Shown piece after piece: positions 39,106 to 64,000 of a stretch of DNA of 64,000 nucleotides. The notes beneath the pieces are model-generated. The model saw only the letters and a list, made by a program, of their open reading frames with translations, ran no database searches and had not been told where the DNA came from. A program made the position numbers and the translations under genes. Source of the DNA: Phallusia mammillata. Its lineage: Eukaryota; Chordata; Ascidiacea; Phlebobranchia; Ascidiidae. Each line of letters opens with the position of its first letter. Position 1 is the first letter of the stretch. The stretch is taken from the NCBI GenBank assembly GCA_003260075.1, contig QLIY01000728.1, forward strand, positions 1-64,000. The letters are read 5' to 3'.

Positions 39106-40330
39106 ATGGAATATCATGTGACCTGTGGTGAGAGAAAAGTGATATTAACCTGTATATCAAAACTGGATGTGACCAATCAAATTGAGACTACATTCAATAT
39201 CACCCATCCGTTCTCAATTCAGCTTTACTCACAAACGTTTAATGACTGGGTGGATGTAGATAATCTAACAGATTTGCCAGAAAGTGGCAAACTTCTTGTC
39301 AAAGGTATTTGCATGTAATACAATACACCAGTTAATGTTTTACACTCATGTTGATTGTGACAATATGTCTTAATGTTGTTTGTATTTGTACAATTTTGGC
39401 TTAGAAATATGCGATTAAATAATTTTCAGATTGTTTACCGGAGATACAAAATGATAATGAGACTGCAACACATCTTTCATCCTCATCTTCACTTTCAACT
39501 ACATCCCCCTCAGTAGAAACTGATGGATGGTTGGTTAGATACAAGCTTCCAAAACTCATTGGTGATGCTTTGGAAGATTGCAACTATCCAAGCAAACTAA
39601 CCAACAAAATTAGGAGCAAAATTGTTCAACTCGTCTGTGATTCAATTTTACCACATAATATGTAAGTGTGATATAGTTTGTTTGAAAATAGCTTGTAACG
39701 TACACATTAAATATTACTATTACTGTAAAAATTAATTACAGGTACCCATCACCCTTACAAATGAGAACAGTATTAATGGAATTAGTAAAGGCATATCCAG
39801 TATTGCAAGATCAAAACAGTAGCAGTCCAATAGTAAGTAGGTGCGAGATTTCTGCCCAGCACAGTACTGATTTTGGTTTGTTTTGTAGAGCACATGGGTT
39901 TGTAGTTTGCGACAAAGATTTAAAGACATAAGAAGACCCCTTCATTCAGATGTGCAAATTGCTGCTATGAAAATAAAGTATGGCGGTCGAGAAAGGCAGG
40001 ATTCTTCAAGGAGGTTGTTTAAAGATGTGAGTATGTACATTTATTTATTAAAAGTTTTCTAGGTTTAGCAAGTTAGATAGGTTTATTTTCAGTTAATCAC
40101 CAAAAGTGAGGTTATGTTCCAAATTGTGTGTTTGCATACAGAGTTTTGAAGATGAGGAATCCGTTGCACTGCATTCTAAAATAGCACAATTGGAGCTGGC
40201 CAAACCACATCCAAGTCATGATTTAATAGAAGACTGCCATAAGTGTACATTCGAGTTTCGAAGAAATATCATTGCAAGAGGTGCAGCAAGTAATGACATT
40301 TTAGACCATGCAGTTTCCAACACTTCATGA
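39106..40330 (+). CDS. SAMD3-like protein gene (possibly frameshifted near its end)
   Basis: Exons 39092-39304 (ATG at 39106), 39430-39661, 39742-39832, 39889-40026 and 40142-40330 have matching phases and encode 282 residues up to a TGA at 40328. The N-terminus looks like a small ubiquitin-like or PB1-like fold (FNDWVDVDNLTDLPESGKLL). A Ser-rich linker follows. Then comes the block typical of SAMD3-like proteins: YPSPLQMRTVLMELVKAYPV, then a TWVCSLRQRFKDIRRPL motif. Downstream, FPTLHEINL in the +1 frame (to 40340), an exon-like piece at 40436-40570 and EYLVFVGGKKLCVAP at 40728-40944 resemble the expected C-terminal part. A 1-nt shift near 40300-40320 may therefore have truncated the gene. 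Function unknown; no transposase features are seen. Confidence 0.55.
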
Positions 40331-40435
40331 AATCAATTTGGTAGGTGGATCTTTTCACATTATATTTAATGTACCCATTTTAATGTAATAACCATTTTAT
40401 TGAAATTGGAATGTCCAGTGATTTGTCTGTTTCAG

Positions 40436-40944
40436 ATATTTTTGGCAACAGAATTGATTTTTAAAGTAGATGTATTGCAAACATTCATGGAAAAATTTGG
40501 TAACCAAAAATGCTGCAGAGACTGGAGAATCTTATTAAATCTAATCATAATCACCAAGTACATTTCACAGGTATATATTAATTTAAATTTTATGTTTTAA
40601 AATATGTGTACGGTTTAAGCAATGGGTGATGTACCAATAATATTTTTATTGTTAAATTGTAATTGACTTTGAAATGATGCTAATTTGCACAAATGCTGTG
40701 GGTTATAACTTGTTTTATGATATGCAGGAGGATGAAAGAATACTTGGTGTTTGTTGGTGGAAAGAAGTTATGTGTTGCACCTAATTTGCCACAAGCCGTA
40801 GTTGCAATAATCTGCAGCTATTGGGTGTTCGACATTTGCTTTCTGAAACAATTGGTCAAGTCTCTACAACTTTTCTGCTGTATTCTAAATTTACCACTGA
40901 AAAATCGTCACATTGGTGTACAGCGTGTTTCAAACAAGCTGTAA
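40436..40944 (+). pseudogene. probable C-terminal exons of the SAMD3-like gene
   Basis: Two pieces bounded by AG/GT signals (40436-40570 and from 40728) encode IFLATELIFKVDVLQTF... and EYLVFVGGKKLCVAPNLPQA... The latter resembles the closing segment of SAMD3-like proteins, where a conserved VVDGKK-like motif precedes a hydrophobic stretch. They are out of frame with the main reading frame unless one base is removed upstream. They may be live exons of a misread gene or remains of a dead one. Confidence 0.45.
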
Positions 40945-41747
40945 GCGAAGTGCAAAGTAAATTTTGTGAAACCTGTTTTGCAAATAAATTTTGTGAAACC
41001 CTGTTGTACTGGAACACCTTTGCAGGTGGAGATACCGACACCCTATAGTGGTGCAGACAGCTGAGTGGTGGTTGCCACCAAGGGGGGTAAATTCACACCT
41101 ACTATGGTGGAGTTTACAGGTGGAACTTACCACCTTCGTTATCTAAAGGTGGGAAGCAACTCCACCCTAGGTTGGAGTTTGTGGACCACCAATTTTGGTG
41201 TTAGTTTCCACGACTACCATTTACAGTGTATGTTAGATAAATCAATGCAATCTGTTTCCACACAAAAAAGCGAACTTGTGACTGTTGTTGCAGAAATCTG
41301 AAAATGCAACAAAAAATAAACTTTACTTTTTGATAGACCTCGCTGCAATATCCATGTATCAGCAATTGTTTATTACACGACCTTTCTGTTACCTCGTCCT
41401 TAAGTTTTTCTTAGTGTTTTTGAAAGTTATGCCATTATTTGACAAGCGCATACAAACTACGGGTTTGCGTTTTTAAAGTTTTGTCAAGCAAACACGCCTT
41501 TAGCAAATAAAAAATGTTTACGAAATATTTTGGTAAAACCCTGTACTCTGGTTATGAACTTGCTTGTGGCTCTTTTCTCACCATTTGTTTGAACAGCGGC
41601 AAGGTTGCGAATGACACATATTGTTTGTTTAGCAAAGGCCCTGGTAGCAGGGAACCCAACGAAACCACAACCTTTAGAAATTTATAAAAGACTAAGTTCA
41701 TGCCGTTTGTTGAAGCAGAAGCGTAAGTTCCGCGTGGAATACATGTC

Positions 41748-41835
41748 ATGAACTGTCTCCCACTGCACCATTGGACAAATCTAGGGCTGCGCGTTGACTA
41801 AACTTGACGAAGTAAAGTAAGTATTTGCAGTATGA
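41748..41835 (+). pseudogene. decayed first exon of a carboxylesterase
   Basis: The sequence atgaactgtctcccactgca ... gacgaagtaaagtaagtatt parallels exon 1 of the active genes (ATG, Cys, Pro, TPLG, then CDEAKQVF encoded by gacgaagcaaagcaa). It is full of substitutions and stops. Its 5' flank aligns with the flank of the similar relic at 48828. No further exons follow it. Confidence 0.5.
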
Positions 41836-42944
41836 GGAAAGAAGTAAACTGAAATACTGCGTAAACAAAATGAAAAAGCCACAAAAGGAATGATTTACAA
41901 TAACATGCGCCCAGAAACGCTGAGTGATACGGTGAATATTTCCTCACCAGCTGGATTGATGTGAGCTGATAATGTTGTTGTTTTTTGTGGAACAGTGAAC
42001 TGTCTGCAGTAAAGAGAGTATTGTTGCCAAAGGAAAGGAAAAAGGGAATCAAAAAGAGATCGACACGGATGATCGCGTAACGAACCGAAATGTGGGCTGC
42101 TCCTGCAAAACGAATCAATTTTGACTATATTCTGAACGCTTCTTTCACCATGCTTCTAGTTTTTTATTCTTTTAAAAAGTGTTGTAGAAAAATGCAACTT
42201 ACCGACCACCTTTTGGCTGAATGCTTATCATAATGAAATACACAAAGTCAAAAGAAATTTTTGAAAACCGAACCAGCCTATTACTTTCATTAAATTCGCT
42301 ACATTATCTATTCTTTAAATACAATTTAAAATTTGGTTTTCAAAAAAGTGACTCGACGTTTACTGTTTGTTGTGCTCTATGAAAGATTGTGACATTTCTT
42401 ATTTCTCTGGTAATACTGTGTTTTTTACAAAACAAAGTAAACACTAGAGGTTCGAGAGCTACCATATTTTTCTTCCAGGATTACAGAATTAGCAGATACA
42501 TGGCAACCGCTTAATTTTAGTATGAATCATTGCATTTCATACCCAACCTGCCAAGTTTCTCGTGTGATGCTGTGCTTGCCCTCAGTTTGCTTCATGAAGG
42601 TGGAGCAGTGTAGAACCTAAAAACAACCAGTCCTAAATGCTTCCCCAGCCAAAATAAGCACTTTACATTGCTCCAATTTGTCTGATAGAACCTGGACACA
42701 ACAATCCTGAAAAGGTACAAACTTGCCCTATTAGTTCGTTTAAATTTCAATTTTTGCGGAAAAAGCGTTTGCAATCAACCTGTGTTATATCGCAAGTTTT
42801 AAAACACCGCTTGATAAGAAAGGGGAAATTTTGTGTACTGTAATCGATTTTAGTCGAAGATCATTTGGCTAATCGGATAGAATAACACCGATTTGTTCCA
42901 AAAATCTAACAATGATCCATCGTACAGAATCTGGCAAGATCAAC

Positions 42945-43140
42945 TATGTATGAACAACAGCACTTGTTTGCCGGAAGGAAATTTACCACGACGGCTTAAA
43001 ACAAAACTATAAAATTAGATTAGATTACAAATTCATGTTTGTGAAGTGGATTTCTACTTTACTTTTCACCAACTGTTGGAACGGGAACTATACAAGGAAC
43101 TGTCAGCTGAACTATCGTTGTTTGCAACAGGGAAATAGGA
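42945..43140 (+). pseudogene. relic of a third EGF-fibrinogen-like gene
   Basis: Two shreds are in the correct order. gaacaacagcacttg...ccggaagga (about 42952-42980) matches the second EGF exon. ttttcaccaactgttggaac (from about 43062) to tgtttgcaacaggg matches the FTNCW exon of the genes at 18742 and 28344. Stops and deletions remove any coding capacity. It lies upstream of carboxylesterase 2, just as gene 2 lies upstream of carboxylesterase 1. Confidence 0.7.
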
Positions 43141-43239
43141 AACATATATTTTTTTCAGTTAGTTTTGACCTTTTAAAATTCGGATATGAACAAGACCTCA
43201 GAAGTCCTTTCTTTGTCTCAGCAAACGTTTTACAATGAA

Positions 43240-44399
43240 TTAAAACATTGTTTAACAGCAACGACATCGGAATAGATTGACAGCAAACGCAATGACGTTG
43301 GTAAATCCATGACATGTTTGAGATGAGGCGGGTCACGATCAGGAAACGTTTAGCTGCGTGCTGAACTCTGTTTCGTTAGTAACATTTGTTTCCCTGTTCA
43401 CAACAACTGCAAGCTAGTATTATTTAGACATAGATACTTTTGTGAGGTGTGTATTAATCCTTGCTAGTTGCATTGATTGAAGGTAGGCTATCAGTTAATT
43501 AAGGTGAAAAGGTTATTTATTTTAGATGCAGTGTTGTTCTTTTTGCAAACTACTTACTGCTTTGCTACCCTTTTTTCAAAGCTACGAATTAGTGTGAAGA
43601 TGACATTTATATCATTGTGCTGTTGGGATTCCTTACCGAAAATTTTTATTGCTACAATTTGTTTTATATTTCTGCAAAACGTCAATTGTGCAGCAGTTGT
43701 AAAAATAAAAAGTTGCAACACATTGGAAAATGTCAGGATTGCAATCATTAGCCTACTGTAAGAGGCTTTTTTCTGAATCCCGATCCCGGGATTATTTTTG
43801 CTGAAATCCCGGGATTGCAGTAAATCCAATAACACTCTGTAGGGCTTCGTTAAGTTAGGGAAAACCTTGCATAAACTAGGCGACGTTTTATCGTTGAAAA
43901 TAAAACATAATGCTGAAATTTGTGCGTACTTCCGACACGTATTAAACTAGGGTATGAAGATGTGTTTTCGTAAAATAGTACAAAAACGGTATTGTATTGG
44001 TGTTTATGTCAACAAACTTTCAATAAATCGCTAGTTGGTTTGCGCACCCACAAGAAAATTAAACTGGACGTTTCAAACTAAACGACAATTTAAACCGAAA
44101 GAACAATCAAATTTTCTTTAAATATGCTTTCACCTCACCAAAATTCGCGTTTAACTCAACGCACATTCCGCGACAATGTCGTTAAGATGGAAAAACAACA
44201 ACTTAAAATGTACATATTTTATTCAGCATCCCGGAAAAGGATTGGAAAGTGCCAATGCAGGATTTTTAAAATTAGTCCCGAAATCCCCTACCTGTGAGCT
44301 GTAAAATACCATTACATAAAGCAAATTACCGTTCCTTACTTTAACCGTGTAATGTCGTTAACGTCTGTTATAGGTACATGAAAAAATAAAGACTTCGGT
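43240..44399. other. 5' flank of carboxylesterase 2, duplicated with the flank of carboxylesterase 1
   Basis: About 43275-43640 aligns with 32040-32400. No exon is supported. From about 43780 to 44290 a degenerate inverted motif (gggattatttttgctgaaat, later cccggaaaaggattgg) hints at an old transposon, but I cannot delimit it. Confidence 0.4.
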
Positions 44400-47348
<2,949 letters not shown>

Positions 47349-47605
47349 GCCATGTTCACTTTTCACACACCTCTTTCTGTACACCTATTAATCAAAGTTG
47401 CCCATTTCCCCCGTTATATTGTGTAAGAAACAAAGCGTACGCGATTAATCTTGCTTTCGCAAATACACTATTTCCATAAGCGTAACAAGTACATACACAC
47501 GATTTTCTAAAACTGAATTGCAACAACATAATTTATCCGCCTTCAACGAGCAGTTAGCGAATACAGTGTGCTTTTACAGTTTGTTCGTATTCTTTGCCAA
47601 TCAAT

Positions 47606-47611
47606 AATAAA
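47606..47611 (+). terminator. polyadenylation signal of carboxylesterase 2
   Basis: AATAAA about 260 nt after the stop, in a context conserved with the signal at 37200. Confidence 0.45.
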
Positions 47612-47761
47612 TTTTGTACAAAAGATTAAAATTGTTGTTGCACGAAAAGATATAACAAAAGATATAATTTACTCAACCTCGATACAATGCCTCTGCAACT
47701 GTTTAATACCAGCATTTTCTTATAGATGATTTTTCCTTTAGTTTTTATCGTATCTTCGAAA

Positions 47762-48351
47762 GTAGAGCTACTAACCCATGAACTCACATCACAGGTAGGT
47801 GGCGCAACGAAGCACTTTTATGGGGCGCCGTTGTCGAATAAATTAAGTTGCTGCAAGATAGCTAAGTTGCTGCAAGATAGCTAAGTTGCAGCAAGATAGC
47901 TAACCTGCAACGAAACATAGCTAACTTGCAACGCTAAGTTGCGGCAAGATAGCTAACTTGCGACGCTAAGTTGTCGCAATTTAGCTAACTTGCAACGCTA
48001 AGTTGCGGCAAGATAGATAACTTGCGACGCTAAGTTGCGGCAATTAAGATAGCTAACTTGCGACGCTAAGTTGCGGCAAGATAGCTATCTTTCGACGCAA
48101 GTTACCCGGTGCATTGTGGGACATCTCCATACATTTAGATATGAATTTCCCACAATGCACCGGGTAACTTGCGACGAAAGATAGCTAAGTTGCGGCAACT
48201 TAATTTATTCGACAACGGCGCCCCATACACTTTGCAATGGCAATGCTGCTGAGTCGGCAGTTGCCTATTTTTGCCATCACAAATGTTCCGTTACGCCACC
48301 TACCGAAAATTAGCAAAAATGTGCTGTGAGTTCCTGTGTTAGTAGCTCTAC
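47762..48351. mobile_element. MITE with GTAGAGCTACTAAC ends and internal tandem repeats
   Basis: The ends GTAGAGCTACTAAC and GTTAGTAGCTCTAC are followed by inner inverted blocks (ggtaggtggcg with cgccacctacc; ggggcgccgttgtcgaataa with its reverse complement). The middle carries about seven copies of a roughly 32-bp unit (gctaacttgcgacgctaagttgcggcaagata). Possible flanking repeat atcttcgaaa lies on both sides. It is the same family as 35525-35825. Its length and symmetry would let it form a long hairpin. Confidence 0.75.
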
Positions 48352-49426
48352 CATCTTCGAAAGTTATGCCAGTTATTTTAGAATGCGCATGCAAAGATAC
48401 TGGTCTTAGTTTTGACGTTTTGTCTGGGTAACACGCCTTCAGTAAATAAAAAATGTTGATTTTTAAAATTATTTTGGTAAAACGCAGTACCCTAGTTAAG
48501 GACTAGGTTGTGTCGCAACTGTCGAGATTTGTTTCCACAGGGACAAGGTCAAGTGTGTCACAATTCGTCGGTGGAACAAAGGCCCTAGTAGCGGGAAACT
48601 GGGCCCATCTGATCCCTAAATATTTAAGTAAATCGGTTTCAGTTTAATTCTTACACCAACCTCGGGGAACCTAACGCGATCTAAACCACTAGAACTTTAC
48701 AAGAGAATCCAAGTAATCTGCAGAACTTTTGTTTAGAAAATCTTTTCCAAAGTCAATGAAGATTTAGTAAACTAAGTTCATGCCCTAGGTTGAACTAGAA
48801 GCATAAATTCCTCTTGGAATACACACCATGGGTTGTCACCCACTATACACCATTGGACGAAACGGCGGTTGCGCGGTTGACTGAATTTGACGAAGCAAAG
48901 CAACTATAAGAAAAAAGGTTGGTTGCCTTTCGCGAAATACCTCAGACAGCTGAAAAGCTAAGTAAGCAAAGTGTAAACGCCACAGAGTGAATGATTTACA
49001 ATACATTGCGCCCAGAAACGCTGAGTGAAAACGTTACGGTCGATGTTTCGTCACCAGCTGAACTGATGTGACCTTATATGTTACATACTGAGGAACAAAA
49101 CACTGTTTGCAGCTAGAAGAGTATTGTTGCCAAGTTGATAGAGTTGTGATGAATGTTTGTAGCTATGCCGGTAGGATATAAAAGGATAATTAGATGTAAC
49201 AACATCATTTGTTAAGATTGTACAATTTAAGTGTTTGTTTTGTCTGTTTATGTTTGGCTATTATAAAGTGTTTTGTTTAGCACAACAAAACCCGCATTTT
49301 AGTACAAAGTTGGACTTTGCAAATATTGCTATTTTAGTGACTTAGCTCATTCGTACACTAGACAAAAACATCTTTGCAAACAACCTTAACCGTTTTTTTA
49401 AGCAGATAATTAGTATTAAGTTTTAA
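48352..49426. other. duplicated 5' flank before carboxylesterase 3
   Basis: About 48350-49130 aligns with 41390-42070, including ttatgcca, ttttggtaaaac and gcgcccagaaacgctgag. It holds a decayed carboxylesterase exon 1 at 48828. No live exon is visible. Confidence 0.5.
48828..48975 (+). pseudogene. decayed first exon of a carboxylesterase (second relic)
   Basis: atgggttgtcacccactata, then gacgaagcaaagcaact and later gttgcctttcgcgaaatacc, parallel the start codon, the CDEAKQ and the PFAKPP segments of intact exon 1 in the right order, with stops between. It is the sister of the relic at 41748. Confidence 0.5.
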
Positions 49427-53054
<3,628 letters not shown>

Positions 53055-53782
53055 ACGTTATATTGTTTTCTACAGACGTCATTAAAATGAGTTTCTACCC
53101 TCATTAGTTGCTGCTACGCATTAAGTCTGTGGTTCTCTCAGTAAGTCCACTTAAAAAAATCCGTGGGAAAAATAATGGCTGCGAAGTTTAGAGTAGATGG
53201 ATAACAAAAAGGCTCAACTTTAGGTCACGAGGAAAACACTGCATTAAGTATTTGAACATGTGTATGTAAAATCTCTCACGTGTTAATTGATATCTACAAA
53301 ATGTGTAACGACATAGTATTTAGGACATAAAGTTTTGAAACATATTGACACAAATCAGTACAGACAATCGACATTTAGTATCAAACCTAATGCAACTACT
53401 GAATCAACAAAACAAAAAAAGATTAAGTAAACAAAGTGTGAGTACCGTAAAGTAAATGATTTACGCTAAATCGTATCCAGCATCGGTGTGTAAGTAGTCC
53501 GGTAAAGCAAGAAAATTGGCAGTTAAGTATGCTTGACAAAAAAAACAGCTTACAAGTCTTTTTGCGCATGGTGACCGGTGCCAAGAAGATCAGTTTTGAT
53601 AAGAAATTGGGCTTTTTTCAGTCATTTTTTCAACCGAACCTTTTGTATGATTGGTATATTGTTTTAAATATGTGGTGTCTAATTTGTTTTCAGTGTATGA
53701 CCTTCCACTTTAACATAATGTTAGGCTTGTACATACAGGTGTAGTCAAACGTAGAGTTAGGATTTCTTTTTGAGTACATATA
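53055..53782. other. intergenic stretch before carboxylesterase 4
   Basis: No supported exon. A segment at about 53415-53480 (aagtaaacaaagtgtgagta ... gatttacgctaa) resembles the flanks at 41860 and 48955, so a shared 5' element accompanies several family members. A 71-codon hydrophobic frame at 53529 has no support. Confidence 0.4.
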
Positions 53783-57803
<4,021 letters not shown>

Positions 57804-57956
57804 AATGGGTTCTTTTAATGTAATGCATTTTTAACCATTTTTAATGGAAAGTTTAATTCGTATTTGTAATAGTATTTAAAAATTATAAGCTTGATCAACC
57901 CTATGTGCTGACTGAGTTTGAGTGTGGAACAATTTTGTATCTACCCTAATGTGCAT

Positions 57957-57962
57957 AATAAA
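57957..57962 (+). terminator. polyadenylation signal of carboxylesterase 4
   Basis: AATAAA about 155 nt after the stop codon at 57801-57803; the nearest canonical signal. Confidence 0.5.
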
Positions 57963-58664
57963 ATATGATGTGATCTCGACTTTGTGACAATAAGCTCTCA
58001 GCAAAAACCTTCAACCTTGACACGAGTGCAATCGTAATTTTTTATCATACTTGCTGTTTCAAATACAGTAGTACATTATGGTACATATAATACACTATGC
58101 ATTATAAACAAAACGAACTTTCAGCTCAGCTACATCCATGACCTTTTGCCCAAATTTTTTCTCACCATTGGGGTCCAATATTGATCCTATGATATTCTAC
58201 CGACATGGCCTACCGGCGTTTGACGATGTTTGCCTTGCCAGATCGAATCAATGGTCTTAAAACCGATATTTCAACAATCATTCAGTTGGTGGAGAGTGAG
58301 AAGTGGCACTGCAAACAAAGTTCACCGGTAAGGTATATGCTGCGTTTCCCGCTAGATCTGTTAAAACTAAGGGTAACAGTTAAGATTCAGTTGAAATTAG
58401 GCTCTTTGATTTGACGTTAAGTTGTATGTTTACCTACGATTTAGGAAGATCTTTTATTGCCAAAATGAAAACCAGTATGCAAGCAATACACTATTTTACT
58501 TTTTGAGAAAAGGTGGATGAGAGTAATGAAACAAAACGAACACAAATTTTAGCAAGTCATACTTAACAAAGTAATGGTAACAATGGTACAATGATAAGTC
58601 TTGTTTGGCAAAGATTTTGTAGAAGTTAGTACCAATTACAGTTTGTGCTATTTGAGACAAAAAA
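57963..58664. other. intergenic stretch before carboxylesterase 5
   Basis: I see no exon and no recognised repeat. A 69-codon open frame at 58205-58414 lacks any domain signature. Confidence 0.35.
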
Positions 58665-63869
<5,205 letters not shown>

Positions 63870-64000
63870 GTAAGACTATAGTCATCACTCATCACTAACA
63901 TATTTTAGTGTAGATAACAAAAGTTGATGGATAAAAAAACCCGCAAAAGGTAACAAAACCGCTGCTCGGTAATACTGAACAGAGCTTACAATTAAAGCGT

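Noticed and set aside
37222-41235. GGTGG-rich blocks with cactgtaaa / tttacagtg ends as a transposon family
   Set aside because: The two blocks (37222-37400 and 41045-41235) share only one end motif by eye. I could not define both inverted ends or a target duplication, so I did not list them as elements.
53529-53744. 71-codon hydrophobic frame before carboxylesterase 4
   Set aside because: No conserved counterpart before other copies, and no splice or domain evidence.

Overview
This is eukaryotic, animal-type DNA. Every gene I can support is on the + strand and is broken into many short exons (about 55-250 bp) by introns with GT-AG borders and consistent reading phase. The families (adhesion GPCRs, EGF plus fibrinogen-like secreted proteins, cholinesterase-fold carboxylesterases, a SAMD3-like gene), the compact introns and the dense hAT and Penelope-like elements suggest a marine invertebrate deuterostome. 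A tunicate is my best guess, from general impression only. I see no operons, CRISPR arrays, tRNA or rRNA.

Layout. 433-593 is the last exon of an adhesion GPCR whose body lies upstream. 2574-17792 is a complete 21-exon adhesion GPCR: signal peptide, CUB domain, a huge Thr/Ser/Asn mucin exon with 26 identical 90-bp units, an HRM-like Cys region, GAIN domain, GPS and seven membrane segments. 18742-25946 and 28344-31053 are tandem EGF-EGF-fibrinogen-like genes. The first has a stop codon in its signal peptide and a 4.3-kb transposon-filled intron; the second is intact (328 residues). 39106-40330 (perhaps to 40944) is a SAMD3-like gene. From 32963 to the window end is a five-member array of nine-exon carboxylesterase genes. 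Member 1 is intact, 2 and 3 are dead, 4 carries a single 1-nt deletion, and 5 looks intact but runs off the edge.

Decay and duplication dominate the second half. A relic of a third fibrinogen-like gene lies upstream of carboxylesterase 2, so a block holding a fibrinogen-like gene plus a carboxylesterase was duplicated. Two decayed first exons of further carboxylesterases lie at 41748 and 48828, and an exon-6-like shard sits in intron 1 of member 4.

Mobile DNA includes hAT-type elements with 8-bp target duplications. One holds an LTR retroelement. Another holds a head-to-head palindrome of Penelope-like fragments with its own 15-bp target duplication. Homopolymer G tracts sit exactly where duplicated sequence is joined, and I read them as assembly artefacts. 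One of them breaks the frame of the giant mucin exon.

The genes do not form a pathway. The window is best read as local tandem gene families (surface receptor, secreted lectin-like protein, intracellular esterase) with heavy transposon traffic. I found no convincing new multi-gene system.
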